DNA of 64,000 nucleotides from Cloacibacterium caeni (GCF_907163105.1 NZ_OU015321.1:2495001-2559000); one strand, 5' to 3'; positions 25,675 through 34,706 are shown, numbered from the stretch's first letter. The notes: a model not told the origin generated them from the sequence alone. Numbers and translations: made by a program.

Positions 25675-27816
25675 ATGTCAATTACAGCTTCAATAAGAAA
25701 GAGACCTTGGCTATTATTAGGAATGATTATTATTGCACTTTTAGCATTTTTAATTAATCCTGAAAGCATGGATAAAATGTTTGGTCAAAATCCAAATATT
25801 TTGGGAAAGGTAAATGGTGAAGAAATCACTCGTGATGAATTTAATGACCAATTAAGTTTGTTACAACAACAATCTCAAGGACAACCACAGCAAGGCTTAG
25901 AAGAACAAGCTTGGCAAATTTTGGTGCAGTCTAAATTAATCGAACAACAGTTTGATAAAATGGGGTTAAAAATTACAGATGAAATTTTCTGGAATCAATT
26001 ACAATTTGACCCAATGTTTTCAAAAGAAAACAATCCACAAAATTTTGACGAAAAAGGAAACTTCAAAATTGCTGATATCAAAAAGCAAATTGAAGAACTT
26101 AAAAATAATGGAGACGTAAACCAATATAACGAATGGTTAAAAGCTAAAAAAGCTATCGAATACAGAATGATGGCAAGACAGCTTTTTGCAAACGTTACTA
26201 CAGGAATTACAGCCAACAAAAAAGAAGCTGCTGAATTAATGAAGCAAAGAGACGAAGTTGCTGATATAGACTTCGTGAAAGTAGATTATGCTGCTTTTGC
26301 TGCTAAAAATCCCGTAAAAGTGACTACTGAAGATTTAGCGAACTATATCAAAAAACATCCTGTGATGTTTAAATCTGAAGCTGCTAGAAACTTAGGAATC
26401 GTATATTTTCCTGCAAAACCAAGTGCAGCAGATGATGCTTTAGCGCTTAAAGAAATCAACAAACTTTACAACGAAGGTGTAGATAATGGTAATGGTTTAG
26501 AAAGTTTCAAAAATACTCCGAACGATTCTATGTTCGTAGAATTAAACTCTGAAGCACAAATTAAATATTCATTTGTTTCTGACCAAGAAATTCCTCAAGA
26601 AGCGCAAGCTTTCGTAAAAGGAGCTTCTGCAGGACAATTTTTTGGACCTTATAAATCTGGTGACAAATATTATGTGACCAAATTAGTAGGAAAGAGCAAT
26701 GCTACAATGCCTAAACACATTTTGTTTGCATACAAAGGCGCAATGAGAGCAGATGAAAAGCAAACTAGAACCAAAGAAGAAGCTAAAAAATTAGCAGACA
26801 GCATTGGTGCATTAGTAAAAGCTGATCCATTGAAATTCAACGAATATGTACAAATGTCTGATGAGCCAGGTGCTGCGCAAAGAGGAGGTATGTTAAGTTG
26901 GATTTTAGATAATGATAATAATTACGCTAAACCTTTCGGAGATTGGGTAAAAGGAAATGCAAAAGGAGCTGTAGGTGTAGTAGAAACTGATTTTGGTTAT
27001 CATATTATTGTTAACGAAAATAAAATGCCAGTTTACAAAATTGCAAACTTAGCAAAAGACATTAGAGCTTCTAAAGAAACCGAAAATAAAGTATATACAG
27101 AAGCAAATACTTTCATTCAATCAGTTCAAGGGAAATCTTTCAATGATTTTGCAAACGGAGCGAAAAAGAAAAATTTCAATTTCCAAAATCCTAAATCTGT
27201 AAAAAGATTCCAAGGTCAAATCCAAGGTTTAGGAACAGATAAAGACGAAGAAATTTTAGCTTGGGCATTTAACAAAGAAAGAGAAAAAGGAGAAACTAAT
27301 ATCTTTACCACTGGTAATGGTGACTACATCGTAGTGTACTTAAACGGTAAACAAGAAGCGGGAATTGCAGATCCAGAATCTGTAAGAGAACAAGTAGAAC
27401 CAATTGTAAGAAACCAATTATTAGCGAAAAAAATTAGCGAAAAAATTACTGCAAGTAAAGCAACAAGTCTAGATGCAATAGCTAAATTATTTGGTACAAC
27501 TAAACAATCTTCGCAAGTAAGTTTATTCTCTCCATTTGTAGGAGGTGCTATGGAAGCTAAAGTAGCTGGAGCTGCATTTGGTGTTAAAAAAGGTAAAACT
27601 TCTAAACCAGTAGAAGGTGCAACTGGAGTATTTGTAGTAACACAAAAAGCGGTTACATTAAACAAACAACCAGGAGATGCTAAACAAATCATGCAAGCAA
27701 TGCAACAGCAAGGTGCTCAAATGTTTAGCCAATCACTAATGAAGAGTTTACAAGACAATGCTAAGATAGAAGATTACAGAATTGAAGTGTGGGATAAAAC
27801 TTCTCAAGCTCAATAA
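25675..27816 (+). CDS. Membrane-anchored periplasmic folding factor, PpiD/SurA-like peptidyl-prolyl isomerase
   Basis: A 713-residue PpiD-like protein. One N-terminal transmembrane helix (about residues 10-27, PWLLLGMIIIALLAFL) anchors it with the bulk in the periplasm. A SurA_N-type chaperone region spans about 40-200, and parvulin (rotamase) features lie at about 345-450, with PKHILFAYKG, RGGMLSW and FGYHIIVNE. A second, degenerate parvulin-like region may follow. It probably assists folding of secreted and outer-membrane proteins. It is monocistronic with a palindromic terminator. Confidence 0.88.
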   Translation: MSITASIRKRPWLLLGMIIIALLAFLINPESMDKMFGQNPNILGKVNGEEITRDEFNDQLSLLQQQSQGQPQQGLEEQAWQILVQSKLIEQQFDKMGLKITDEIFWNQLQFDPMFSKENNPQNFDEKGNFKIADIKKQIEELKNNGDVNQYNEWLKAKKAIEYRMMARQLFANVTTGITANKKEAAELMKQRDEVADIDFVKVDYAAFAAKNPVKVTTEDLANYIKKHPVMFKSEAARNLGIVYFPAKPSAADDALALKEINKLYNEGVDNGNGLESFKNTPNDSMFVELNSEAQIKYSFVSDQEIPQEAQAFVKGASAGQFFGPYKSGDKYYVTKLVGKSNATMPKHILFAYKGAMRADEKQTRTKEEAKKLADSIGALVKADPLKFNEYVQMSDEPGAAQRGGMLSWILDNDNNYAKPFGDWVKGNAKGAVGVVETDFGYHIIVNENKMPVYKIANLAKDIRASKETENKVYTEANTFIQSVQGKSFNDFANGAKKKNFNFQNPKSVKRFQGQIQGLGTDKDEEILAWAFNKEREKGETNIFTTGNGDYIVVYLNGKQEAGIADPESVREQVEPIVRNQLLAKKISEKITASKATSLDAIAKLFGTTKQSSQVSLFSPFVGGAMEAKVAGAAFGVKKGKTSKPVEGATGVFVVTQKAVTLNKQPGDAKQIMQAMQQQGAQMFSQSLMKSLQDNAKIEDYRIEVWDKTSQAQ

Positions 27817-27834
27817 TTCTTCTCATAAATATTT

Positions 27835-27869
27835 AAAAGCGACTTTTTCTAGAAAAAGTCGCTTTTTTT
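27835..27869 (+). terminator. Terminator after the PpiD-like gene
   Basis: AAAAGCGACTTTTTCT is followed by its complement and a T-run. Confidence 0.88.
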
Positions 27870-27916
27870 ATAACAATATGCAGAAATATTGAAACTACCA
27901 TTACTTCAAAAAGTAG

Positions 27917-27924
27917 TATATTTG
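27917..27924 (+). promoter_or_regulatory. -7 box deciding the start of the MlaD-like gene
   Basis: TATATTTG lies 22 bp before the GTG at 27946 and downstream of the ATG at 27889. A transcript from it cannot use the earlier ATG. Confidence 0.6.
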
Positions 27925-27945
27925 CGCATAAAAATTCATAAAATT

Positions 27946-28890
27946 GTGAAATACACTAAAGAAATAAAAGCAGGTTTAATAGCACTTTTAGCTATTGTAG
28001 GATTCGTTATTCTTTTCCAGTTTATGAAGGGGAAAAGTTTCTTTACATCAGATAATATTTACTACGCGAAATTTGACAATGTAGACGGTTTAGAGCAGTC
28101 TAATCCAGTTTCTATCAACGGTTTGAAAGTAGGACAGGTGGATAAAATCCTTCCACAAACAGCCAAAGACGGAACCATTTATTTTGTGGTTAAAGTTTTA
28201 GTGGATAAAGGTTTTAGTTTTTCTAAAAATTCTACTGTAGAAATCTTTGAACCAGGAATTATGTCTGGCAAACAAGCAAGAATTCATTTGGTTTATGATA
28301 AAGCACCTTTTGCTAAAGATGGAGACACTTTAAGAGGAACTTTTCAATCTTCTTTGATGGCAAGTTTATCTTCGCAGGTTGGTCCTGTAAAAGACCAAGT
28401 ACAAAGTGTTTTAACTAAACTAGATTCTACAATGGCCGCGACTAATAAAATTGTAGACGAACAAAACAGAAGAGAAATTAAAATACTTTTGGCAAGTCTC
28501 AACCAAACAGTTGCTTCTTTCAAAAATACTTCTGACCAAACCAATAGATTATTGGCTTCTAGTCAAGGTAGAGTAGAGAATGTACTTGATAATGCTAATA
28601 AAACTATGATTTCTGCCAATGCTGCTGTTGAAAAATATGGAAAAGTTGCAGAAAGTATTGATACGAAACAGCTCAATCAAACAGTAGAAAGGCTTTCGGA
28701 AGTTTCTAATAAACTTAATCAAGTGATTTCTGGAATTAATAATGGAGAAGGAAGCCTTGGTAAACTAGCTAAAGATGAGGAATTATACAATAATCTCAAT
28801 AAGACCTCAGAGAACCTTAATAGTCTAATTTTAGACCTTAAAGAAAATCCTAAGCGATACATAAATATTTCTGTTTTTGGTAAGAAATAA
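27946..28890 (+). CDS. MlaD/MCE domain protein, lipid transport component
   Basis: A 314-residue protein beginning with GTG (V/M-KYTKEIKAG), which is preferred over the ATG at 27889 because the -7 box lies between them. One N-terminal transmembrane helix (GLIALLAIVGFVILFQF, about residues 10-27) is followed by an MCE domain (about 40-120, with FDNVDGLEQSNPVSINGLKVG) and a long Asn/Gln/Ser-rich coiled coil. MCE proteins form hexameric conduits for phospholipids between membranes, usually with an MlaE permease and an MlaF ATPase. Neither is adjacent, so those partners must be encoded elsewhere. Confidence 0.88.
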   Translation: MKYTKEIKAGLIALLAIVGFVILFQFMKGKSFFTSDNIYYAKFDNVDGLEQSNPVSINGLKVGQVDKILPQTAKDGTIYFVVKVLVDKGFSFSKNSTVEIFEPGIMSGKQARIHLVYDKAPFAKDGDTLRGTFQSSLMASLSSQVGPVKDQVQSVLTKLDSTMAATNKIVDEQNRREIKILLASLNQTVASFKNTSDQTNRLLASSQGRVENVLDNANKTMISANAAVEKYGKVAESIDTKQLNQTVERLSEVSNKLNQVISGINNGEGSLGKLAKDEELYNNLNKTSENLNSLILDLKENPKRYINISVFGKK

Positions 28891-28924
28891 TTAACGTATT
28901 TTTGAAAAAGAGAAAAAAATAACT

Positions 28925-30256
28925 ATGCAATATTTAGACAATATTTTATTCCTTGTTTTACTCATTGCTGGTTTCGGTCTGTTTTTTAAAAGTTTAAAAG
29001 AAATTTACCGAAATATAAAACTAGGAAGAGAAATCAATCGTTCTGATAACCCATCAGAAAGATGGAAAACAATGGCAACCGTTGCTCTCGGGCAAAGCAA
29101 AATGAAAAAACGCCCAGTTGCAGCATTCTTGCACATGATTGTTTATGTAGGTTTCGTGATTATCAACATTGAATTGATTGAAATCATTGTAGATGGAATT
29201 TTCGGCACGCACCGTTTCTTAGCTTCAATTTTTGGAGATACACTTTATGGAATTTTCAGTGCTACATTAGAAATTTTAGCTGCATTAGTAGTGATTGCTG
29301 TAGTAGCATTCTTCATCAGAAGAAATGGTCTTAAAATTCCTAGATTATCTTCTATCGACCTAAAAGGTTGGCCAAAAAATGATGCCAATTGGATTTTGGT
29401 AATAGAATTCTGCTTAATGATGGCTTTTTTCAAAATGAATGCAGCAGATTGGTTGCTTCAGCAAAATGGCGTTTTAGCAGCACACGGAAGTTTCCCTGTT
29501 TCATCTAACCTTATTGCGCCGATTTTTCAATCTTTCGGTTTCAGTGATGGGTTTTTACATTTCATAGAAAGAGGAGCTTGGTGGTTCCACTTTGTAGGAA
29601 TTTTGTTCTTCATGAACTATTTGTATTATTCTAAACACCTTCACATCATTTTTGCATTCCCGAATACTTGGTATGCTAATTTGGAGAAAAAAGGTAAATT
29701 CAATAATTTAGAATCTGTAACTCAAGAAATCAAATTAATGATGGATCCTAATGCAGATCCTTATGCCGCGCAACCAGAAGGAGCAGAACCTCCAGCAAAA
29801 TTTGGTGCTGAAGATATTTTTGATTTGAATCAAGTTCAGTTACTGAATGCCTATTCTTGTACAGAATGTGGTAGATGTACTGCGGTTTGTCCGGCAAATA
29901 TTACCGGTAAAAAACTTTCGCCACGTAAAATTATGATGTCTACAAGAGACAGAATTGAAGAGGTGGGCAAAAACATCAACAAAAACGGAAAATTTGTAGA
30001 TGACGGCAAAAAACTCTTAAACGATTATATTACCAAAGAAGAATTATGGGCTTGTACAAGTTGTAATGCTTGTGTGGAAGCTTGTCCGGTATTGATTGAC
30101 CCTCTTTCTATCATTTTTGAAATGCGTAGATTTATGGTGATGGAACAATCTGCAGCTCCACAAGAATTGAATATGATGATGACCAATATCGAAAACAATG
30201 CAGCACCTTGGCAATACAATCAAGCTGATAGATTAAATTGGGCAAACGAAAATTAA
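28925..30256 (+). CDS. Membrane-bound 4Fe-4S dicluster oxidoreductase subunit
   Basis: A 443-residue protein. About five transmembrane helices (residues 5-25, 65-90, 100-135, 155-180 and 215-240) precede a C-terminal ferredoxin-like domain with two [4Fe-4S] motifs, CTECGRCTAVCPA and CTSCNACVEACPV. This resembles HdrE/NarI-type membrane subunits fused to an HdrC-like ferredoxin. The next gene encodes the HdrB-like CCG protein, so the two likely form a membrane electron-transfer complex. The donor and acceptor are unknown; quinone reduction is an inference. Confidence 0.85.
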   Translation: MQYLDNILFLVLLIAGFGLFFKSLKEIYRNIKLGREINRSDNPSERWKTMATVALGQSKMKKRPVAAFLHMIVYVGFVIINIELIEIIVDGIFGTHRFLASIFGDTLYGIFSATLEILAALVVIAVVAFFIRRNGLKIPRLSSIDLKGWPKNDANWILVIEFCLMMAFFKMNAADWLLQQNGVLAAHGSFPVSSNLIAPIFQSFGFSDGFLHFIERGAWWFHFVGILFFMNYLYYSKHLHIIFAFPNTWYANLEKKGKFNNLESVTQEIKLMMDPNADPYAAQPEGAEPPAKFGAEDIFDLNQVQLLNAYSCTECGRCTAVCPANITGKKLSPRKIMMSTRDRIEEVGKNINKNGKFVDDGKKLLNDYITKEELWACTSCNACVEACPVLIDPLSIIFEMRRFMVMEQSAAPQELNMMMTNIENNAAPWQYNQADRLNWANEN

Positions 30257-30328
30257 TGTGACAATGAGATGATGTGTTGATGAGAAAATTAACACATCAG
30301 CAAATTAACAAATTAGCATATTTACAAT
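30257..30328. repeat. Inverted and direct simple repeats between the Fe-S genes
   Basis: GATGTGTT (30271-30278) and AACACATC (30291-30298) can pair, and the following AAATTAACAAATTAGCA is quasi-repetitive. No gene is present. Confidence 0.4.
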
Positions 30329-31114
30329 ATGGATTTCACTATAAAAACAATGGCAGAATATGCTGCCGAAGGAAAATCTCCAGAAGTTCTTTTTTGGGTA
30401 GGTTGTGCAGGAAGTTTTGATGATAGAGCCAAAAAAATTACCAAAGCATTTGCTAAAATTTTAAATAAAGTAGGAGTAGAATTTGCAGTTCTTGGTCAAG
30501 AAGAATCTTGTACTGGAGACCCTGCAAAGCGTGCTGGAAATGAATTCATTTTTCAGATGATGGCATTAACGAACATAGAAGTTTTAAACGCTTACGAAGT
30601 AAAGAAAATCGTAACGGCTTGTCCGCATTGCTTCAATACTTTAAAAAACGAATATCCTAGTTTGGGTGGAAATTACGAAGTAATGCACCATACACAATTG
30701 CTTCAACAATTGATGGAACAAGGAAGACTAAAAATAGAAGGTGGCGCTTTCAAAGGTAAAAAAATCACTTTCCACGATCCTTGTTATCTAGGAAGAGCAA
30801 ATGATGAATATGAAGCTCCAAGAGTTCTTTTAGAAAAATTAGATGCAGAATTGGTAGAAATGAAGCGTTGTAAAACCAACGGTTTATGTTGTGGAGCTGG
30901 AGGTGCACAAATGTTTAAAGAACCAGAAAAAGGCAATAAAGACATTAATATCGAAAGAACCGAAGAAGCACTTGCGCTTAATCCAAAAATTGTAGCAACA
31001 GGTTGCCCATTCTGTAACACGATGATGACTGATGGTGTAAAACACTTCAACAAAAATGAAGAAGTAGAGGTAAAAGACATCGTAGAATTAATAGCTGAAG
31101 CAGAGGATTTGTAA
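30329..31114 (+). CDS. (Fe-S)-binding protein with two CCG domains, HdrB/LutA-like
   Basis: A 261-residue soluble protein with two cysteine-rich CCG domains. The first shows VGCAGSFDDR, then EESCTGDPAKR and ACPHC. The second shows DPCYLGR, CCGAGGAQMF and GCPFC. Such domains bind noncubane or [4Fe-4S] clusters in HdrB, LutA and GlpC-like proteins. It lies 72 bp after the membrane ferredoxin subunit and is probably its catalytic or electron-carrying partner. Confidence 0.85.
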   Translation: MDFTIKTMAEYAAEGKSPEVLFWVGCAGSFDDRAKKITKAFAKILNKVGVEFAVLGQEESCTGDPAKRAGNEFIFQMMALTNIEVLNAYEVKKIVTACPHCFNTLKNEYPSLGGNYEVMHHTQLLQQLMEQGRLKIEGGAFKGKKITFHDPCYLGRANDEYEAPRVLLEKLDAELVEMKRCKTNGLCCGAGGAQMFKEPEKGNKDINIERTEEALALNPKIVATGCPFCNTMMTDGVKHFNKNEEVEVKDIVELIAEAEDL

Positions 31115-31193
31115 ATTAGACATCAGATTTCAGGTAATAGTTTCCAGAATTTAAAATCTTACCTCTGAAATCTCAAATCTCATATCTAAAATT
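31115..31193. repeat. Inverted repeat in a 79-bp intergenic region
   Basis: AGATTTCA-GGTAA (31125-31137) and TTACC-TC-TGAAATCT can pair into a stem. No gene is present. Confidence 0.35.
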
Positions 31194-31682
31194 ATGAAAA
31201 TAGAAGAATCAACCATAGTAGAAACAAATGATTTCAAAGTCATTATTTATCCTGCTTCTAGAGCGCTAACTGCTAAAGAAGTAAAGGAAATCACGGAGAA
31301 ATTGTATGATTTTCTTCCTACTTGGAATGCACATGGAAAAGGACTAACGTCTTCTTTTAAAATAGACCACAAACAATTTATTATTATCACAGTAGACGAA
31401 GAAAAAGTACAAGCTTCTGGCTGTTCTATGGATTCTCTCAATGGTTTAATGAGAGAGATAGAAGAAGAATACCAATTAGGAATTTTTGACAGAATGAAAG
31501 CTTGTTACAAGGAAAATGGCGAAGTAAAAACCATGAAATTGACCGATTTTAGAACTGCGGTTAGAAATGGCGAAATTTCAGAAGAAGTAGAAGTTTTTGA
31601 TTTTTCTAAAGACACTTACGTAAATTATTTATCAGACTTTTTACTTCCTTTTAAGCGAAGTTGGGCTGGTTTTATCAAATAA
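31194..31682 (+). CDS. Conserved protein of unknown function (often named ABC transporter ATPase)
   Basis: A 162-residue soluble protein. As I recall, Bacteroidota homologues are often labelled ABC transporter ATPase, but no Walker A, signature motif or Walker B is visible, so that name is unsupported. Visible features are a mixed alpha/beta N-terminal half (FKVIIYPASRALTAKEV, FIIITVDE) and an acidic helix (SLNGLMREIEEEYQLGIFDRM). It follows the Fe-S pair by 79 bp and is closed by a terminator at 31692-31719. Function is unknown. Confidence 0.75.
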   Translation: MKIEESTIVETNDFKVIIYPASRALTAKEVKEITEKLYDFLPTWNAHGKGLTSSFKIDHKQFIIITVDEEKVQASGCSMDSLNGLMREIEEEYQLGIFDRMKACYKENGEVKTMKLTDFRTAVRNGEISEEVEVFDFSKDTYVNYLSDFLLPFKRSWAGFIK

Positions 31683-31691
31683 AATTCAATA

Positions 31692-31719
31692 GAGTCGGAC
31701 TTTAGTCCGACTTTTTTAT
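31692..31719 (+). terminator. Terminator after the 31194 gene
   Basis: AGTCGGACTTTAGTCCGACT stem-loop followed by six T. A weaker echo, TTTGACTTTAGTCAAA, lies just downstream. Confidence 0.85.
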
Positions 31720-31771
31720 TTCAAACTTCAATTTGACTTTAGTCAAAATCTATTTCCTAGAAAGTTTTCTT

Positions 31772-31779
31772 TAAATTTG
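31772..31779 (+). promoter_or_regulatory. -7 box upstream of the glycosyltransferase gene
   Basis: TAAATTTG overlaps the TTG at 31777 that would give the longest frame. This argues for a start further downstream. Confidence 0.5.
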
Positions 31780-31794
31780 TATAAAACTATATGT

Positions 31795-32934
31795 TTGAAC
31801 ATTCATAAACGACATAAAATTCTCTTCATTTCGTCTTGGTTTCCTAATAAACTTGAACCTACGAATGGAAACTTTGTGCAGCGCCATGCAGAAGCCGTTT
31901 CTTTGCTTCATGATGTGGAAGTTCTTCATGCGATTGGTGATTTTAACCAAAAAGAGAAATTCGTTTTTGATGATGAAATGATCAATGGAATCAGAACGTT
32001 GATTGTTTACTACAAAAATTCCAAAAATCCCTTACAGAATTTTTTGAGAAGAATGAAAGCCTATCAATTGGGTTTCAAAAAAATGCAAAAACCAGATTTG
32101 GTTCACGGAAATGTACTTCATAACAACATGCTTTTTGCAGTCTCCCTGAAAAGAAAATACGGAATTCCGTTTGTGATTTCAGAGCATTGGTCGGTTTTTC
32201 AAGAACAAAATCATGTGAAAATTTCTAAATCGGCTCGTTTTTTAGCAAAAAAAATTGCGGAAAAAGCATCTTTCATTCTTCCTGTTACCGAAAATTTAAT
32301 TTCGGGTTTGCAGAAGTTAGGAATCAATACTCCTATGAAAGTGGTAGGAAATGTGGTAGATACAGATTTGTTTTCGCCAAAATTTGAAAAGTCAGAAAAG
32401 TTCACTTTTCTACATATTTCGAATCTTATTGCTCTTAAAAATCCTGAAAAAATCATCAAAACAGCGATAGATCTACATCAAATAAATCCCTATTTTGAAT
32501 TACAAATTGGTGGTGATGGCGATTTGAAGCCTTTGCAAAAAATGATTCACGAGAATAATGCAGAAGGTTATATCAAAACTTTCGGGACACTTAATTTAGA
32601 ACAAGTTTCTGAAAAAATGAAAGCAGCGAATTGTTTTATACTTTACAGTGATTATGAAAATCAACCTTGTGTGATTTTAGAAAGTTTAGCTTCTGGAATT
32701 CCCGTTATTGCTACAAAAGTGGGAGGGATTTCTGAATTATTAGATGAAAAAAGAGGTGTTTTAATAGAGAAAAAAGATGGTCAAGAATTATTAGAAGCTA
32801 TGAAAAATATTTTAGAGAAAAGTGTAGAATTAGAGTCTTCTGAAAGTTTAAGAAAATATGTAATAGAAAATTTCTCTAAGTCCGTAATCGCCGAAAAATT
32901 TTCTGAAATTTATAAGCAAGTCCTTGTAAAATGA
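31795..32934 (+). CDS. Glycosyltransferase family 4 protein
   Basis: A GT-B fold glycosyltransferase of about 379 residues. The N-terminal half starts KILFISSWFPNKLEPTNGNFVQRH. The C-terminal GT4 nucleotide-sugar site shows LHISNLIALKNPE, GGDGDL and the EX7E-like block ESLASGIPVIATKVGGISE. No ATG lies near the N-terminus: the frame extends to TTG 31777, but that overlaps the -7 box, so TTG 31795 is my tentative start. It overlaps the flippase gene by 4 bp (ATGA), so the two form a surface-polysaccharide unit. The sugar is unknown. Confidence 0.85.
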   Translation: MNIHKRHKILFISSWFPNKLEPTNGNFVQRHAEAVSLLHDVEVLHAIGDFNQKEKFVFDDEMINGIRTLIVYYKNSKNPLQNFLRRMKAYQLGFKKMQKPDLVHGNVLHNNMLFAVSLKRKYGIPFVISEHWSVFQEQNHVKISKSARFLAKKIAEKASFILPVTENLISGLQKLGINTPMKVVGNVVDTDLFSPKFEKSEKFTFLHISNLIALKNPEKIIKTAIDLHQINPYFELQIGGDGDLKPLQKMIHENNAEGYIKTFGTLNLEQVSEKMKAANCFILYSDYENQPCVILESLASGIPVIATKVGGISELLDEKRGVLIEKKDGQELLEAMKNILEKSVELESSESLRKYVIENFSKSVIAEKFSEIYKQVLVK

Positions 32935-34169
32935 TAAAATTTCTATCTAATTTTTTTAAACAAAGCGGAATTTGGATAGCTTCATCATTCTTTGTATCAA
33001 AGATTGCAGCTTTTTTATTGACGCTTTTTATGGCGAGAATTTTATCCAAAGAAGATTTAGGTTGGGTTATGTATGGTTTAAATTACCTTGGGTTTTTCAT
33101 TCCATTTGTGGGTTTTGGAAGTTCACATGGTGCATTAAGATACGCAGCTATAGAAAATGAACCTGATGAAAAACAAAAAATCATTGCTTATTTTTTTTCT
33201 TATGGTTTGATTTTCAATGTTTTGTTGAGTTTGATCATGTTGGTGTTGGCTTTCATACTATTCGGAAATGGGAATCAATTGCTCATTGTAAGTTTGTTTA
33301 CTATAAGATTATTTGGTCTATTTTTACTTGAACAAGCTAAAGCAGAAGTGAGAGGAAAACATGATAATAAAAAATTCGGGCAGATAGAAATATATTCTAA
33401 CATTTTGTTACTTGTTTCAGCAGTTTTTTCAGCTTATTTTTTTGGAGTGAAGGGATATATTTTCAGCCTTTGTTTATCACCATTTGTGGTTTTGTTTATT
33501 CATCGATTTAAAATTTCATTTGATAGAACTCTATTTAAAAATTTCACCGAAAAAAGCTTTTGGAAATTTTGTGTTACAATGGCTTTTACCAATCAAGTTT
33601 CTGAACTTATTTTCTTATTAGATGTTTTTTTTATTGGGATTTTTCTAGATAATTCTGCTGTGGCACATTATAGAATTTATTCCATTATTCCATTTAATTT
33701 ATTTTTTTTAGCAGCATTATTTTTTCAAACAGCTTATCCTAAATTATGTGAAAATCATGAAAACAACAGCTTTCAATTGCAGTTTTTGTTTAATTTTTGG
33801 AAATTAATGATACCTATTTCCATTTTAATATTTGCAGTAAGTTACTTTGGTGCTTCTTTGATTTTGAAATTATTTGGAGAAGATTATGCCCAGAATTCTA
33901 TGATTTTTCTAATTTTAATTGGTGCTTCTATAAGTGTTTTATTATTGAGAACACCATTTGGATATTTATTAGCTTCAAAAGGAAAATCCAGTTATAATTT
34001 AATGGCGGCATCTATTTCTATCATCACTTTATTGGTTTTAATAAAACCTATTATCTATAATTTTGGTTTAGAAGGAGTGGCGTGGTTAAGTTTTATCAAT
34101 TTATTTTTTATTGGAATTTTTCAAATGATAAGCTATTTTTATTTGGTTTATCGTGCTCCAAAATTGTAA
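32931..34169 (+). CDS. Polysaccharide flippase, Wzx/MOP superfamily
   Basis: A 412-residue integral membrane protein with about 12 to 14 hydrophobic helices. The N-terminal pattern SFFVSKIAAFLLTLFMARILSKEDLGWVMYG is typical of Wzx-like oligosaccharide exporters (MOP/MATE). Its start overlaps the stop of the glycosyltransferase gene, so translation is probably coupled. Base composition is visibly more AT-rich than its neighbours, partly because of Phe/Ile/Leu content. No full polysaccharide cluster surrounds it. Confidence 0.85.
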   Translation: MIKFLSNFFKQSGIWIASSFFVSKIAAFLLTLFMARILSKEDLGWVMYGLNYLGFFIPFVGFGSSHGALRYAAIENEPDEKQKIIAYFFSYGLIFNVLLSLIMLVLAFILFGNGNQLLIVSLFTIRLFGLFLLEQAKAEVRGKHDNKKFGQIEIYSNILLLVSAVFSAYFFGVKGYIFSLCLSPFVVLFIHRFKISFDRTLFKNFTEKSFWKFCVTMAFTNQVSELIFLLDVFFIGIFLDNSAVAHYRIYSIIPFNLFFLAALFFQTAYPKLCENHENNSFQLQFLFNFWKLMIPISILIFAVSYFGASLILKLFGEDYAQNSMIFLILIGASISVLLLRTPFGYLLASKGKSSYNLMAASISIITLLVLIKPIIYNFGLEGVAWLSFINLFFIGIFQMISYFYLVYRAPKL

Positions 34170-34174
34170 AATAT

Positions 34175-34182
34175 TATCTTTG
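34175..34182 (+). promoter_or_regulatory. -7 box directly before the lipoprotein start
   Basis: TATCTTTG ends 4 nt before the ATG at 34187, so transcription would begin at or beside the start codon. Confidence 0.55.
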
Positions 34183-34186
34183 CAAT

Positions 34187-34693
34187 ATGAAGTTTAGCAG
34201 ATTAATCATTTTAGGGATTTTAATTTTTCTTAGCTCTTGTAGAGGAGAAGATGAAAGTGACTTGCAGAAAATAGACCAAGTTCTTAATATTTACATCAAA
34301 AACGCTGCGGGAAAAGATTTGCTCAATACTAATATTCCTGGAGGTTTTACCGCTGTGAGAGCCCAGGATTTAAATGCAGATAGAGCTTTGCAAGATATTA
34401 CAGGAATTTCCGTCAAAAAAGACCAAGACACGATAGCTTATGTAGATTACACAACTGGTGCAGTTAGAATTTTGAAGGATTCTATTTCGCCAAGTCAAAA
34501 AACGTATCAGTCTGATTTTTACATCAATCTTTCTAAAATAGTAAATAAAGAAACGGTAACAGATGTAGACACAGTAAAAGTAGAGTACAATTGGTCTCCT
34601 AACTTGTTTCAAGTCTCCAAAGTTTGGTATAACAATAAACTTTCGTTTTCTAAAGTGGAAGGACAGCCAAACATCATTCATATCGTAAAATGA
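34187..34693 (+). CDS. Putative lipoprotein of unknown function
   Basis: A 168-residue lipoprotein beginning MKFSRLIILGILIFLSSC, with the lipobox cysteine at residue 18. The frame is open further upstream to 34082 but that part overlaps the flippase gene; the -7 box at 34175 and the signal peptide fix the start at 34187. The mature part is beta-rich (YVDYTTGAVRILKDSISP, VKVEYNWSPNLF). I recognise no family. It may be transcribed as a leaderless mRNA. Confidence 0.75.
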   Translation: MKFSRLIILGILIFLSSCRGEDESDLQKIDQVLNIYIKNAAGKDLLNTNIPGGFTAVRAQDLNADRALQDITGISVKKDQDTIAYVDYTTGAVRILKDSISPSQKTYQSDFYINLSKIVNKETVTDVDTVKVEYNWSPNLFQVSKVWYNNKLSFSKVEGQPNIIHIVK

Positions 34694-34706
34694 TACCAAT
34701 TCCGAT

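Noticed and set aside
30257-31193. Short inverted repeats between genes as CRISPR-like or small RNA elements
   Set aside because: The arms are only 8-13 bp, without regular spacing or repeated units. I see no CRISPR array anywhere in the window.
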